64,000 bases of DNA from Lentzea nigeriaca (GTDB taxonomy: Bacteria > Actinomycetota > Actinomycetes > Mycobacteriales > Pseudonocardiaceae), in assembly GCF_016907955.1 (NCBI RefSeq), contig NZ_JAFBCX010000008.1, positions 124,001 to 188,000 of the forward strand. Direction: 5' to 3'. Position numbers and translations under genes: made by a program. Every line of letters begins with the position of its first letter. Position 1 is the first letter of the stretch. Shown one piece after another: positions 16,739 to 25,106 of this stretch. The notes beneath the pieces were generated by a model. The model saw only the letters and a list, made by a program, of their open reading frames with translations. It was not told the DNA's origin and searched no databases.

Positions 16739-17596
16739 CTATCCCACGAGGATCTTGACGCCGGTCGCCCGCTCCGCCAGAGCATCCAGCATCTCCGGCG
16801 CCGTCGTCTCCGCGCCGAGCCGCACCGTCTTGTTGGTGCCGTGGTAGTCGCTCGACCCGGTGACGATCAGGTCCAGCTCGGCAGCCAGCGACCGGAGCGA
16901 AGCACGGGTGTCGGCATCGTGGTCAGGGTGGTCGATCTCGATCCCGCCCAAACCGGCGGCAGCCAGCGACCGTACGACGTCAGCCGTCACGATCGGACCG
17001 CGGGAACGGGCGAAGGGGTGCGCGAGCACGGTGACGCCACCGGCCTCGGCGATCATCTCGATCGCGCGCTCGACGGGCGTGTCCGTCCGCCCCACGTAAT
17101 AACGCCCACCGGTCAGGTAGGTCGCGAACGCCTCGTCGACCGACGTCACGACCCCGGCGCGGATCAACGCCTGCGCCAGGTGCGGGCGACCGGCCGGTGC
17201 GTCGGCGGGCAGCCGTGACATCAGGTCGTCCGGGTCGATCGGGAAGCCGTCGGCCCGCATCATCTCGGCCATCTTCTGCAGCCGGTACCGCCGCTCGAGA
17301 CGCAACCGCGACTGCTCGGCCGTCAACGCCACGTGCGTCGGGTCGTACAGATAGGCCAGCAGATGGACCGTGATCGTGCGGCCACGACCGTCAGGGCACG
17401 CGCAGGAGAGCTCGGCACCACGCACGAGCCGCAGGCCAGGAGGCAACGCGGCAGCTGCCTCGGCCCAACCGGCCGCGGTGTCGTGATCGGTGATCGCCAC
17501 CGCGTCGAGTCCGGCTAGCGCCGCCGCCTTCACCAGTTCGGCAGGGCTGTCGGTGCCGTCGGACTCGGACGAATGAGTGTGCAGATCGATGACCAC
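16739..17596 (-). CDS. PHP-domain phosphoesterase (nucleoside bisphosphate phosphatase/exoribonuclease-like)
   Basis: A 285-residue PHP protein. Metal-binding motifs appear in order: DLHTHSSESDG at the start, ITDHD (about 36-40), GAELSC, VLAHPF and SSDYHG (about 250-255). Actinobacterial relatives (YciV/RnaAM type) hydrolyse 3',5'-nucleoside bisphosphates or short RNA 5'-3'. It heads the pair with marC. The start is ATG; upstream on the opposite side is a 36-nt gap to the PH-domain gene. Confidence 0.88.
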   Translation of the reverse strand: MVIDLHTHSSESDGTDSPAELVKAAALAGLDAVAITDHDTAAGWAEAAAALPPGLRLVRGAELSCACPDGRGRTITVHLLAYLYDPTHVALTAEQSRLRLERRYRLQKMAEMMRADGFPIDPDDLMSRLPADAPAGRPHLAQALIRAGVVTSVDEAFATYLTGGRYYVGRTDTPVERAIEMIAEAGGVTVLAHPFARSRGPIVTADVVRSLAAAGLGGIEIDHPDHDADTRASLRSLAAELDLIVTGSSDYHGTNKTVRLGAETTAPEMLDALAERATGVKILVG

Positions 17597-17632
17597 GTCG
17601 TCCAGTGTGGACGACGCCCCGCACGGTCCGTG

Positions 17633-18193
17633 TTACGGGACCATCTTCTTCCCGCGTGCGGCCCGCTGTGCCTTGATCATCGAGAACCGCTCGGCCTGCG
17701 CCTTCTTGTCACCGAAGGTCAGCTCCGAAATGGCGTCGTACACCTCTTCGGGATCCGGCAGGAACTCCAGGCGGTTCAACGCCTGGATCTGACCGGCCGA
17801 CTCCACGATCAGCGTGCCGTAGCCGAGCATGCGCCCGCCCACGGTCCGCTCATAGGTGAGGTCGGTGACCTTGCTGATGGGCATCATCGCGACCTTGGTC
17901 TCGAAGACGCCCGATGTCAGCATGAACCGCTTGTCGGTGACGACGATGCGCTCGACCCACCACTCGATGATGAAGTAGGCGAGCCGCAGCAGCACGATCA
18001 GCCCGCCGTACCACAGCACGTTCTGGATCACGCCCGCGTTCGACGGGAGCAGGTACGAGATCATCATGAAGCCTGCGAGCAGCGCCGCGGCCTCGAGCAC
18101 GTCCCAGATCAGGTAGGACCAGTGCCTGCGCACCCGGATGACCCGACGCTCGCTCGACAGCAGGTAGTCGTCTGGATCACGTGGTGCGAACAT
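17633..18193 (-). CDS. Membrane protein with bacterial PH domain
   Basis: A 186-residue protein with two adjacent membrane helices (about 26-80) followed by a bPH2-type domain (RIVVTDKRFMLTSGVFETKV, GYGTLIVESAG) and a basic C-terminal tail. This layout is common in actinobacteria; function is unknown. Acts at the inner membrane face. Confidence 0.82.
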   Translation of the reverse strand: MFAPRDPDDYLLSSERRVIRVRRHWSYLIWDVLEAAALLAGFMMISYLLPSNAGVIQNVLWYGGLIVLLRLAYFIIEWWVERIVVTDKRFMLTSGVFETKVAMMPISKVTDLTYERTVGGRMLGYGTLIVESAGQIQALNRLEFLPDPEEVYDAISELTFGDKKAQAERFSMIKAQRAARGKKMVP

Positions 18194-18258
18194 GCGCTAC
18201 CAGCCCTTCCTGGTACCAGCCAGTGCCTGTCCCTGCCCTCCCGCGATGCACGGGTGAA

Positions 18259-18417
18259 CTAGAACAATTGTCGCACGAAGGTGATCAGGGCCTCAGCCGC
18301 AGTTCGCAGCGAGTTGAGGATGTTGGTGACCAGCTGGGCCGCTTGCTGGGGCTCCGCAATGAGGAAGAACAGCAGCAAGGCGATTCCGGCGAAAGTGAGG
18401 ATCTTCTTCAGGTTCAC
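18259..18417 (-). CDS. Small single-span membrane protein
   Basis: About 52 residues from GTG 18417 (GTG 18426 is also possible): NLKKILTFAGIALLLFFLIA forms one helix, followed by an amphipathic tail (NILNSLRTAAEALITFVRQLF). The longer open frame upstream antisense to the NUDIX gene is not coding-like. It ends 65 nt before the PH-domain gene starts, so they may be cotranscribed. No family assigned. Confidence 0.6.
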   Translation of the reverse strand: MNLKKILTFAGIALLLFFLIAEPQQAAQLVTNILNSLRTAAEALITFVRQLF

Positions 18418-18553
18418 GGTGTCCACCCCGTCCGCGTTCCGCACCCGTTTGGCGCCGTTCGTGACCGTTGTACAGCACGATTCAGCGCCTTGGGAGATTT
18501 GTACCGCAGCCGGGGTAGCGAACTGCACCGCCGTTCCGGGGTGACTACGCTTC

Positions 18554-18973
18554 GTGTTCGTGACGGGCAGCAGCGAGCGCACGATCCGTTGTGTCGGAGC
18601 CATCGTGCATGACTCGAACGGGCGACTACTGCTCGTGCGACGTGCGAATCCGCCTGGTGAAGGCATGTGGTCGATACCGGGTGGGCGTGTGGAGTCTGGG
18701 GAGTCGGACGCGACTGCCGTGACTAGGGAAGTCGCCGAGGAGACAGGACTCTCCGTCACCGTCGGCCGTCTCGTCGGGAGCGTCGAGCGTCCGGCCCCGA
18801 ACGGGGTTTTCTTGATCTTCGACTACGAATGCCAGGTCACGTCGGGTGTGCTCCGAGCGGGCGACGACGCATCGGATGTCGCATGGACGGACAGTGCGAC
18901 GTTGGCCACACTTCCGACCGCGGACGGCCTCGTGCAAGCGCTTTCCGACTGGAACTGCCTGCCCAGGGCCTGA
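18554..18973 (+). CDS. NUDIX hydrolase
   Basis: A 139-residue protein with the Nudix box intact: GGRVESGE then REVAEETGL (GX5EX7REUXEEXGU pattern, about residues 43-65). It would hydrolyse a nucleoside diphosphate linked to another moiety; the substrate is unknown. GTG at 18554 or 18560 could be the start. It is convergent with the first DUF2332 gene. Confidence 0.85.
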   Translation: MFVTGSSERTIRCVGAIVHDSNGRLLLVRRANPPGEGMWSIPGGRVESGESDATAVTREVAEETGLSVTVGRLVGSVERPAPNGVFLIFDYECQVTSGVLRAGDDASDVAWTDSATLATLPTADGLVQALSDWNCLPRA

Positions 18974-19001
18974 TCACGGTTCACGCGATCGAGGGTGGCG
19001 T

Positions 19002-19997
19002 TCAGCGCCAAACGAGACGTTGCCCGTGGGCCTCGGTGGTCGCCAGCGTGGTCGTTTCGACGTCCGAGTCACGCACCCGGACGAGCTTCAGCTCGCCGTC
19101 CTCGTGTGCGGCCCACCAGACAGGCCGGTCCAAAGCGGACAAGGCGGGCGCGAGGTCGAGTCCAGAGCCGCTCGAGATGACCACGAGCGGCGCGTCGATC
19201 GAGTCTGTCGCTTTGGCGAGATCCGCGACCGGGTCACCGGCGACGAGCCGGGGCGGGTTCTTGCGCAGCACCCCACACGCCACACCGAACAGTCGCAGCC
19301 GCTCCGGCTGGTCCGCCCACACACACGCCTCAAGCCACGCGTAAGCGTCCTCATCGGCCAGATCAGCGGGTGCCACGCCGATGCCCGCCTTCGCGGCCAC
19401 CTTGACGGTCTTGGGCAGCTTCGGCAGCACCGCGCCCGGCGCGAGCTCCAGCGCGCAGTGCAGGCCGAGCGCGGCCTTCGCGGGCCCGGCGACGAGCTGA
19501 CCGGCCTCCTGGGTCTGGTAGCGGTACGAGTACTGGTCGAGCCCGAGCAGCAGGCCCGCGGTCGTCGCGGCCTCCACGAGCCCGATCGGCCCGCCCGCCT
19601 GCTTCGCGGCCGCGGCCACGGCCGGGTAGAGCAGTGCGGCGCGGCGGACCTCGTTGGTCTGGATCACCTGCGTGCGGACGAGCTCGCGCACCCGTTCGGC
19701 GCGCTCCAGCAGGAAGTCGCGGAACAGCGGCCAGGTGCTCTCGTCGGCGCCGTAGGTCCCGCCCAGCGACGGGTAGTAGTTGGAGAGCTGGTGGAACGGC
19801 TCCGCCTGCACGAGCCGATGAGCCGCCGCCAGCAGGAGCTCGCCCGTGGCGTTGTCCTCGCTGGCGGCGGTCAGCAGATCGGCGACCTCCGGATCCTCGG
19901 CTGCGCGCGACGCGAGGTGCTCGTAGAGCGGCGAGATGCCTGCCGCCTCGGACGCGAACTCGCGCAGACGCTTCTGGGCCAGATCCAGAGAAGTCAC
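19002..19997 (-). CDS. DUF2332-family protein, copy A
   Basis: A 331-residue protein from GTG 19997. The conserved blocks YYPSLGG, RTQVIQTNEVRRAALLYP and LGLDQYSYRY match DUF2332, a family of unknown function in actinobacteria and proteobacteria. It starts 1 nt after the MaoC gene's last base, so the two are one operon. A related gene lies at 22366-23478. The long upstream extension of the open frame is antisense to nothing useful and was rejected. Confidence 0.8.
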   Translation of the reverse strand: MTSLDLAQKRLREFASEAAGISPLYEHLASRAAEDPEVADLLTAASEDNATGELLLAAAHRLVQAEPFHQLSNYYPSLGGTYGADESTWPLFRDFLLERAERVRELVRTQVIQTNEVRRAALLYPAVAAAAKQAGGPIGLVEAATTAGLLLGLDQYSYRYQTQEAGQLVAGPAKAALGLHCALELAPGAVLPKLPKTVKVAAKAGIGVAPADLADEDAYAWLEACVWADQPERLRLFGVACGVLRKNPPRLVAGDPVADLAKATDSIDAPLVVISSGSGLDLAPALSALDRPVWWAAHEDGELKLVRVRDSDVETTTLATTEAHGQRLVWR

Positions 19998-19998
19998 T

Positions 19999-20502
19999 TC
20001 ACTCCTTCGGTTCGGGGCGCCCCGGTTGCTCGCCACCACGAGCGTCACCGTAGGACTTCTTCGGCACCATGACCTTGCGGCGGAAGATGCACACGACCGT
20101 GCCGTCCTGCTTGTAGCCACGAGTCTCCACGTAGACCACGCCCCTGTCGTCCTTGGACTTGGACGGCGTCTTGTCGAGCACCTCGGTCTCGCCGTAGATC
20201 GTGTCACCGTGGAACGTCGGCTTGACGTGCCGCAGCGACTCGATCTCCAGGTTGGCGATCGCCTTGCCGGAGACGTCGGGCACGGACATGCCCAGCAACA
20301 ACGAGTAGATGTAGTTGCCGACCACGACGTTCTTCTTGAAGTCCGTCGTGTTCTCCGCGTAGTTCACGTCCATGTGGAGCGGGTGGTGGTTCATCGTGAG
20401 CAGGCAGAACAGGTGGTCGTCGTACTCCGTGACCGTCTTGCCCGGCCAGTGCTTGTAGACCGCTCCGACCTCGAACTCCTCGTAGTACCGACCGAACTGC
20501 AC
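19999..20502 (-). CDS. MaoC-like acyl-CoA dehydratase (Rv2499c-like)
   Basis: A 167-residue single hot-dog domain protein. NHHPLHMDVNYAE carries the hydratase-2 Asp/His catalytic pattern, and PTFHGDTIYGETEVLDK fits the second half. Its mycobacterial counterpart sits beside citE and fadE19 in a leucine/branched-chain acyl-CoA gene cluster; here those two partners are at 36-39 kb. Likely hydrates an enoyl-CoA in amino-acid catabolism. GTG start at 20502; the divergent corA leader begins just upstream. Confidence 0.82.
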   Translation of the reverse strand: MQFGRYYEEFEVGAVYKHWPGKTVTEYDDHLFCLLTMNHHPLHMDVNYAENTTDFKKNVVVGNYIYSLLLGMSVPDVSGKAIANLEIESLRHVKPTFHGDTIYGETEVLDKTPSKSKDDRGVVYVETRGYKQDGTVVCIFRRKVMVPKKSYGDARGGEQPGRPEPKE

Positions 20503-20530
20503 TGCGCCTCCAACTACGTGTGATCGAGAT

Positions 20531-20756
20531 CTGTCTCAGGTGGGGAGACAGTCTGAACAGAGAGGGAGTACCCTCGGCAACCGGTGTGTGAGGATTTCCA
20601 CCACCAGTGACCTTCGCCCCGAGGAGGTGAGGACCCCTAAATGAGCAAGGACCCCCACCCTGCCAGTACCAAGCGCGTCCTCACCGAGGTGGCCTTCTAG
20701 ATCGATCTGGAAGTTCTGAGTTTCACCTGGTCGGGACGCCCGTCGTGCTTTCGCAC
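20531..20756 (+). promoter_or_regulatory. Structured 5' leader of corA
   Basis: Several hairpins occur upstream of corA. Perfect CTGTCTC/GAGACAG lies at 20531-20551 and GAGGG/CCCTC at 20562-20575. A 9-bp perfect long-range pair joins GGTGAGGAC (20626-20634) with GTCCTCACC (20677-20685). CGGG/CCCG lies near 20733-20743 and GTGC/GCAC near 20745-20756. The 9-bp pair would cover the Shine-Dalgarno of the small leader ORF. It does not match the M-box riboswitch pattern as I know it. An ion- or translation-sensing attenuator is plausible. Confidence 0.5.
20641..20700 (+). CDS. 19-codon leader ORF upstream of corA
   Basis: ATG at 20641 follows a near-perfect Shine-Dalgarno GAGGAGGTGAGG (20621-20632) with an 8-nt spacer and ends at TAG 20698-20700. 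The peptide is MSKDPHPASTKRVLTEVAF. The early Asp-Pro-His-Pro recalls the proline codons of Mg-responsive leader peptides such as MgtL, but homology is not claimed. The 3' half of the ORF contains the sequence that pairs with its own ribosome site. Confidence 0.5.
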   Translation: MSKDPHPASTKRVLTEVAF

Positions 20757-20791
20757 TTCAACGCCGGCGTGTGTACCTGGAGGAACTCACC

Positions 20792-21862
20792 ATGCCCAGC
20801 CTGCCCTCGATCCGCGGCCGCGGTGCCCAGCAGCGCCCGACGCCGCACATCTCCGTGCCGTTGTCGCACTACGTGGTCGACTGCGCGGTGTACGTCGACG
20901 GCAAGCGCTTGCCCGGCCGGTGGACGCACACCGACGCCGTCAAAGAGGTGCGCAAGCGCAAGGAGGGCTTCGTCTGGATCGGCCTGCACGAGCCGGACGC
21001 CGAGCAGATCCAGGGCATCGCGGAGACGTTCGGCCTGCACGAGCTCGCGGTCGAGGACGCGGTGCACGCGCACCAGCGCCCGAAGCTCGAGCGGTACGAC
21101 AACACGCTCTTCATGGTCTTCAAGACTGTCCGCTACGTGACCAACGAGTCGCCCGACACCGCCAACGAGATCGTCGAGTCCGGCGAGATCATGGTGTTCC
21201 TCGGCAAGGACTTCGTCATCACGGTGCGGCACGGCAACCACTCGGGCCTCTCCAAGCTGCGCCACGTGCTGGAAGAGGACACGGAGCGGCTGGAGATCGG
21301 TCCCGCCGCGGTGATGCACGCGATCGCCGACCAGGTCGTCGACAACTACCTCGATGTCACCGACCACATCGAGGACGACATCGACCGCATGGAGGAGCGG
21401 GTCTTCGCGCCCCGCACCGAGGTGAGCGCCGAGCAGATCTACATGTTCAAGCGCGAGGTCGTGGAACTGCGCCGCGCGGTGATGCCGCTCGCGAACCCGT
21501 TGCGCCGCTTGGCGGAGGGCTACACGCCGCTCATCCCCGAGCAGGTGCGGGCGTTCTTCCGCGACGTCGACGACCACCTCACCGAGGTGTCCGAGCGCGT
21601 CACGGCGTTCGACGAGCTGCTGACCACGCTGGTCGACGCGACGCTCGCGAAGATCACGCTGCAGCAGAACACCGACATGCGCAAGATCACCGCGTGGGTC
21701 GCGATCATCTCCGTGCCCACGATGGTCGTCGGTGTGTACGGCATGAACTTCGACTACATGCCCGAGCTGAAGTGGAAGTTCGGCTACCCCCTGGTGATGA
21801 GCCTGGTCCTCATCGCCTGCCTGACGCTCTACCGAATATTGCGCCGAAATCGCTGGCTCTAG
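20792..21862 (+). CDS. corA: CorA-type magnesium/cobalt transporter
   Basis: A 356-residue protein with a long cytoplasmic domain, a coiled helix before the membrane and two C-terminal helices. The signature YGMNF (GMN near residues 317-319) lies at the end of the first helix, and the protein ends in a basic RRNRWL. CorA forms a pentameric Mg2+ channel. ATG at 20792 has the SD GGAGG (20779-20783). It is preceded by a 290-nt leader and has a small membrane ORF behind it. Confidence 0.93.
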   Translation: MPSLPSIRGRGAQQRPTPHISVPLSHYVVDCAVYVDGKRLPGRWTHTDAVKEVRKRKEGFVWIGLHEPDAEQIQGIAETFGLHELAVEDAVHAHQRPKLERYDNTLFMVFKTVRYVTNESPDTANEIVESGEIMVFLGKDFVITVRHGNHSGLSKLRHVLEEDTERLEIGPAAVMHAIADQVVDNYLDVTDHIEDDIDRMEERVFAPRTEVSAEQIYMFKREVVELRRAVMPLANPLRRLAEGYTPLIPEQVRAFFRDVDDHLTEVSERVTAFDELLTTLVDATLAKITLQQNTDMRKITAWVAIISVPTMVVGVYGMNFDYMPELKWKFGYPLVMSLVLIACLTLYRILRRNRWL

Positions 21863-21904
21863 TCCCGGTTTCGCTCGCTTTTTCGTTCGTAGAGAGGCCC
21901 TGTC

Positions 21905-22000
21905 ATGACCAGAATGCTCACCAACATCCGCTTCTGGATCCTCGCGTTCCTGCTCTGCTGGATCACCACCGTGTTCGTGCTGATCAGCGGAACGCCCTGA
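21905..22000 (+). CDS. 31-residue single-span membrane peptide
   Basis: MTRMLTNIRF is followed by a helix (WILAFLLCWITTVFVLI) and SGTP. ATG 21905 is preceded by AGAGAGG. It lies between corA and the next gene, which starts 1 nt after its stop, so it is likely in the same operon. Small membrane peptides of this kind often modulate transporters; that is only a suggestion here. Confidence 0.5.
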   Translation: MTRMLTNIRFWILAFLLCWITTVFVLISGTP

Positions 22001-22001
22001 C

Positions 22002-22382
22002 GTGTACCGCCAGCTGCGCAGCAGCCTGCGTCCCTGGATCGTGGTGTTCGCGGTCGGCTGGCTCACGATGGTCTTCATCTCCATCGCGAGCTGGCCGGCG
22101 GCAGGCGCGTCGTCGCCGGACGAGCTGGCGGCCGAGGTGACCAACGCCTTGCGCGCCAACGACTTCCACAAACTGAAGCCGTTGCTCGCCGTCGGCGGCG
22201 AGGACGTCGCCAAGTCCACGACCGAGCAGTTCTCGACCGCCCGCGTCGAGGGCGGCTTCTACCGCGACGGTGCCGTGGTCGTGCAGTACACGCGCGACGG
22301 CGTCCGTTCGGAGTTCAAGCTGCCCGTCGAGGAGAAGGACGGGCGCTACGTGGCCAACGCGGTGATCACTCCCACGGGGTGA
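22002..22382 (+). CDS. Membrane-anchored protein of unknown function
   Basis: A 126-residue protein from GTG 22002. A basic N-terminus and one hydrophobic helix (about 11-32, WIVVFAVGWLTMVFISIA) are followed by a compact extracellular domain of about 90 residues with alternating strands (GGFYRDGAVVVQYTRDG). No family recognised; the folded part resembles small NTF2-like or lipoprotein domains. Its 3' end overlaps the convergent DUF2332 gene by 17 nt. Confidence 0.6.
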   Translation: MYRQLRSSLRPWIVVFAVGWLTMVFISIASWPAAGASSPDELAAEVTNALRANDFHKLKPLLAVGGEDVAKSTTEQFSTARVEGGFYRDGAVVVQYTRDGVRSEFKLPVEEKDGRYVANAVITPTG

Positions 22383-23478
22383 CGTTCCAGGTGAACGGGA
22401 TGCCATGGCCCTCGCCGACGCCGAGCGACAGCGAGATCCCGGCCGGCCAGAGCTTGAGCATCAGCGCGAACTTGTAGTCGATCTCCCTGCGCGGCTCGAA
22501 CACCAGCAGCGCCAACGGTGTCGTGGGCGTGGCCTTCGCGGCCGCGTCGGCCAGCACAGCCCGTCCCATCGCCCGGTCGGCAGGCGAGACGTACTGCCAC
22601 ACCACGGAATGCCACACGACGGTGAGCACGTCCCGTTCGACGCGGGCGAGCTGTTTGGCGAGCCATTCCGGCCCCGCGGACCGGTCGACCTTCACCGGGT
22701 CCGTCGCGGCGAGGTCCAGCGCGTCCCGCAGGCGGTTCCACCGGTCGAGCTGGTCCGCCCAGACGAACGAGCTGAGGTGCAGCCGTCCATCCTCTGTGGA
22801 CACATCGACCGGGGTGAGGTCGCAGCCGGCCCTCCCGACGACGCGCAGCCGGTGGTCGAGGTCGGCCGGTGGCCTGCCGGTCCACTCGGGGTCGAGGACG
22901 AGCAGGCTGTCCGGGTCGCCGAGGACCCTGTCGCCGAGCCGGTAGCCGACGTGGTGCGGACGCAGGTTGAGCCCGCCGCTCGCGCCGACCTCGAGCAGCC
23001 GCACGCAGAACGGCACGTGCCGGCCCGCCGCCTTCGCCGCCTCCTGCGCGGCGACCAGCAGGCCGCCGTAGAGGGGCGCGCTGCGGCCGGGTTCGTTGGT
23101 CTGCACGACCGTGGCGGCGACGCGGTGCCGCAGGAGATCCACGTGCTCGTTGAGCGCGGGCAACGCGTCCTCCCACAACGTCGGCAGATGCGGCTGGCCG
23201 CCGACGGACGGGTAGTGCTTCGCGAGCCCCGGCGCGAGCCCCTCGAGGACGAGCCGGTGCACCGCGCCCGCGAACCGCAGACCGGGCACGGTGCCCTCCC
23301 GGTCGCATTCGGAGCCGGCCATGATCCTGGTCGTGACGCCACCCTGCCTCAGGTCGCCGGCGGCGTCGGTGAGGAGTCGCTGGGTCAGCGGACTGCGGTC
23401 GCGGCACAGGTCGGCGGCCGCGGCGAACAGCTCGGCAAGCACGCCGTTGACGCTAGTGGCAGCGCTGTCCCGCGTCAT
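22366..23478 (-). CDS. DUF2332-family protein, copy B
   Basis: A 370-residue protein with the same conserved blocks as the gene at 19002 (HYPSVGG, VVQTNEPGRSAPLYGGLL) plus LLEVGASGGLNLR and FTWNVTPWE. LEVGASGGLN resembles a glycine-rich nucleotide or SAM-binding turn, but no activity is known. The two copies are diverged, so this is an old duplication or separate acquisition. They flank the corA region on either side. Confidence 0.82.
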   Translation of the reverse strand: MTRDSAATSVNGVLAELFAAAADLCRDRSPLTQRLLTDAAGDLRQGGVTTRIMAGSECDREGTVPGLRFAGAVHRLVLEGLAPGLAKHYPSVGGQPHLPTLWEDALPALNEHVDLLRHRVAATVVQTNEPGRSAPLYGGLLVAAQEAAKAAGRHVPFCVRLLEVGASGGLNLRPHHVGYRLGDRVLGDPDSLLVLDPEWTGRPPADLDHRLRVVGRAGCDLTPVDVSTEDGRLHLSSFVWADQLDRWNRLRDALDLAATDPVKVDRSAGPEWLAKQLARVERDVLTVVWHSVVWQYVSPADRAMGRAVLADAAAKATPTTPLALLVFEPRREIDYKFALMLKLWPAGISLSLGVGEGHGIPFTWNVTPWE

Positions 23479-23507
23479 CCGGAGAAGGCCTCATTACGCT
23501 TGCTGGA

Positions 23508-24179
23508 ATGGTTCGGGTGCTCGCAGTGGCGGACGAGGTCGTCGAACAGCTGTGGACTGATCAGGTGCACCAGCACGCCGGTGTCGACCTGATCCTCGCG
23601 GCAGGCGACCTCCCCTTCGACTACCTGGAGTTCCTCGCCAACGCGCTCGACAAGCCCCTGGTGTTCGTCCCCGGCAACCACGACGTCGACCTGTCCGGCT
23701 ACGCGAACGTGCGCGGCCTGTGGACCAAGGCGGGAGTCCCGGTGCGCTGGCCAGGTCCAGCCGGTGCGGTGAACGCGGACGAACGCGTGGTCGACGTCGC
23801 CGGCCTGCGCATCGCCGGTCTGGGTGGTTCGATCCGCTACAACAAGGGCCCGAACCAGTGGACGGAACGGCAGCAGGCCCGCCGCGCCCGCCGGGTGTCC
23901 CGGCTGGCCGGGTGGCGCAGGCTGCGGGACGGACGTGGCGTGGACGTGCTGCTGACCCACTCGCCGCCGTTGGACTGCGGCGACGAACCGGACGCACCGC
24001 ACCGTGGGTTCGCCTGCCTGAACGGCCTGGTCTCGCGCCTGCGACCCGGCCTCCTGCTGCACGGCCACATCCACCCGCACGGCGTGCCGCGGCCGGACCG
24101 CGTGCTGGACGGGGTCCGCGTGGTGAACGTGGTCCCGTACAAGGTGCTCGACATCTCGGGAGCTCGCGATGAGACGTGA
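23508..24179 (+). CDS. Calcineurin-like metallophosphoesterase
   Basis: A 223-residue protein. Motifs LAAGD, PGNHD, LLTHSPP and LHGHIHPHG are the metal-binding motifs of the family; the first D-x-H motif is weak (VLAVADEVVEQLW lacks the usual His). A TACGCT element ends 7 nt before the ATG, so the transcript may be leaderless. It overlaps the ParB-domain gene by 11 nt, indicating an operon. Confidence 0.83.
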   Translation: MVRVLAVADEVVEQLWTDQVHQHAGVDLILAAGDLPFDYLEFLANALDKPLVFVPGNHDVDLSGYANVRGLWTKAGVPVRWPGPAGAVNADERVVDVAGLRIAGLGGSIRYNKGPNQWTERQQARRARRVSRLAGWRRLRDGRGVDVLLTHSPPLDCGDEPDAPHRGFACLNGLVSRLRPGLLLHGHIHPHGVPRPDRVLDGVRVVNVVPYKVLDISGARDET

Positions 24180-25026
24180 CACCGGTTTCCCCGTGGCCGA
24201 CGCCGAGAACGACTTCCTCCGCGCCCGCCGCCGCCAGGTGATGTCGCGCCTCGCGGCCTGGCTGCGCCGCGAGCCGGACGACGTGAACATCATGCTGCCG
24301 TTCCACGAGGTCGTGGACGCCTTGGGCATGGTGTCCGAGAAGCGCCTCGGCCTGCAGTCGATCCGCCTCGACTCGATCGTCGGCAGCGTCGACCGCACCC
24401 GCGACTTCGACCGGCGCTTCCGCCCGACCTCCGGCCGCGTCCGCGAGCGCTGGCAACGACTCGCCCTGGCCACCCGCCGCGGCGAGAACGTGCCGCCCAT
24501 CGAGGTGTACCGGGTCGGCGAACTGCACTTCATCATCGACGGGCACCACCGCGTGTCCGTGGCGCACGCCCTCGGCCTGACCGTGATCGACGCCTACGTG
24601 ACCCAGGTGATCACCCGCCTGAACTCCGCGGGCATCCGGTACCGCGGCGACCTGATCGTGAAGGACTACCGGCGCCTGTTCCTGGAACGCGTGCCGCTGA
24701 ACGGCGAGGCCCGTGCCGCGGTGGTCCTGTCGGACCCGTGGGACTACGCCGAACTCGGCGAGCACATCGAGGCGTGGGGCTTCCGCCTGATGCAGGACAC
24801 CGGCGAGCTGCTGGACCGCGCCGAGATCGCCCGTCGCTGGTACGCCGAGGAGTACAAGCCCGTCGTCGCGATGCTGCGACAGGCCGAGATGATCGGCGAC
24901 CGGACCGAGACCGAGGCCTACATGTGGGTGGCGGCCGAACGCTACCGCCTCATCCGCACGCACCGGTGGGACGCCGAGGTGATCAACGCCGTGCGCGAGG
25001 AAACCCAGGCGCACCGCCGTGGTTGA
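24169..25026 (+). CDS. ParB-like nuclease-domain protein
   Basis: A 285-residue protein with a ParB/Srx-type core (PIEVYRVGELHFIIDGHHRV, about 110-130) within a larger helical protein. It is not the chromosomal ParB: no canonical HTH and no parA beside it. Related stand-alone proteins are common in actinobacteria, role unknown. It overlaps the phosphoesterase gene by 11 nt. Confidence 0.75.
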   Translation: MRRDTGFPVADAENDFLRARRRQVMSRLAAWLRREPDDVNIMLPFHEVVDALGMVSEKRLGLQSIRLDSIVGSVDRTRDFDRRFRPTSGRVRERWQRLALATRRGENVPPIEVYRVGELHFIIDGHHRVSVAHALGLTVIDAYVTQVITRLNSAGIRYRGDLIVKDYRRLFLERVPLNGEARAAVVLSDPWDYAELGEHIEAWGFRLMQDTGELLDRAEIARRWYAEEYKPVVAMLRQAEMIGDRTETEAYMWVAAERYRLIRTHRWDAEVINAVREETQAHRRG

Positions 25027-25078
25027 ACGCTTCGATCGGCCTTCGCCGCCCGCTGTTGCTGCGGTACCTTGAAGACGA

Positions 25079-25106
25079 GGGCGACAGAACGGCGAAGCTG
25101 TCGCCC
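25079..25106 (+). terminator. Hairpin terminator after the ParB-domain gene
   Basis: GGGCGACAG (25079-25087) and CTGTCGCCC (25098-25106) form a perfect 9-bp stem with a 10-nt loop, 53 nt after the stop. The rest of 25107-25328 holds no gene I can support. Confidence 0.6.

Noticed and set aside
20503-20791. M-box (ykoK) magnesium riboswitch before corA
   Set aside because: The conserved M-box core segments, as I know them, are not present; the leader was therefore described by its own pairings only.
20723-22219. 498-codon minus-strand open frame across corA
   Set aside because: Composition is dominated by His, Arg, Val and Asp typical of antisense frames; corA on the plus strand is unambiguous.
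24169-25026. ParB as marker of the chromosome origin
   Set aside because: No ParA partner, parS-like cluster or canonical ParB HTH; it is a ParB-domain protein of another kind.
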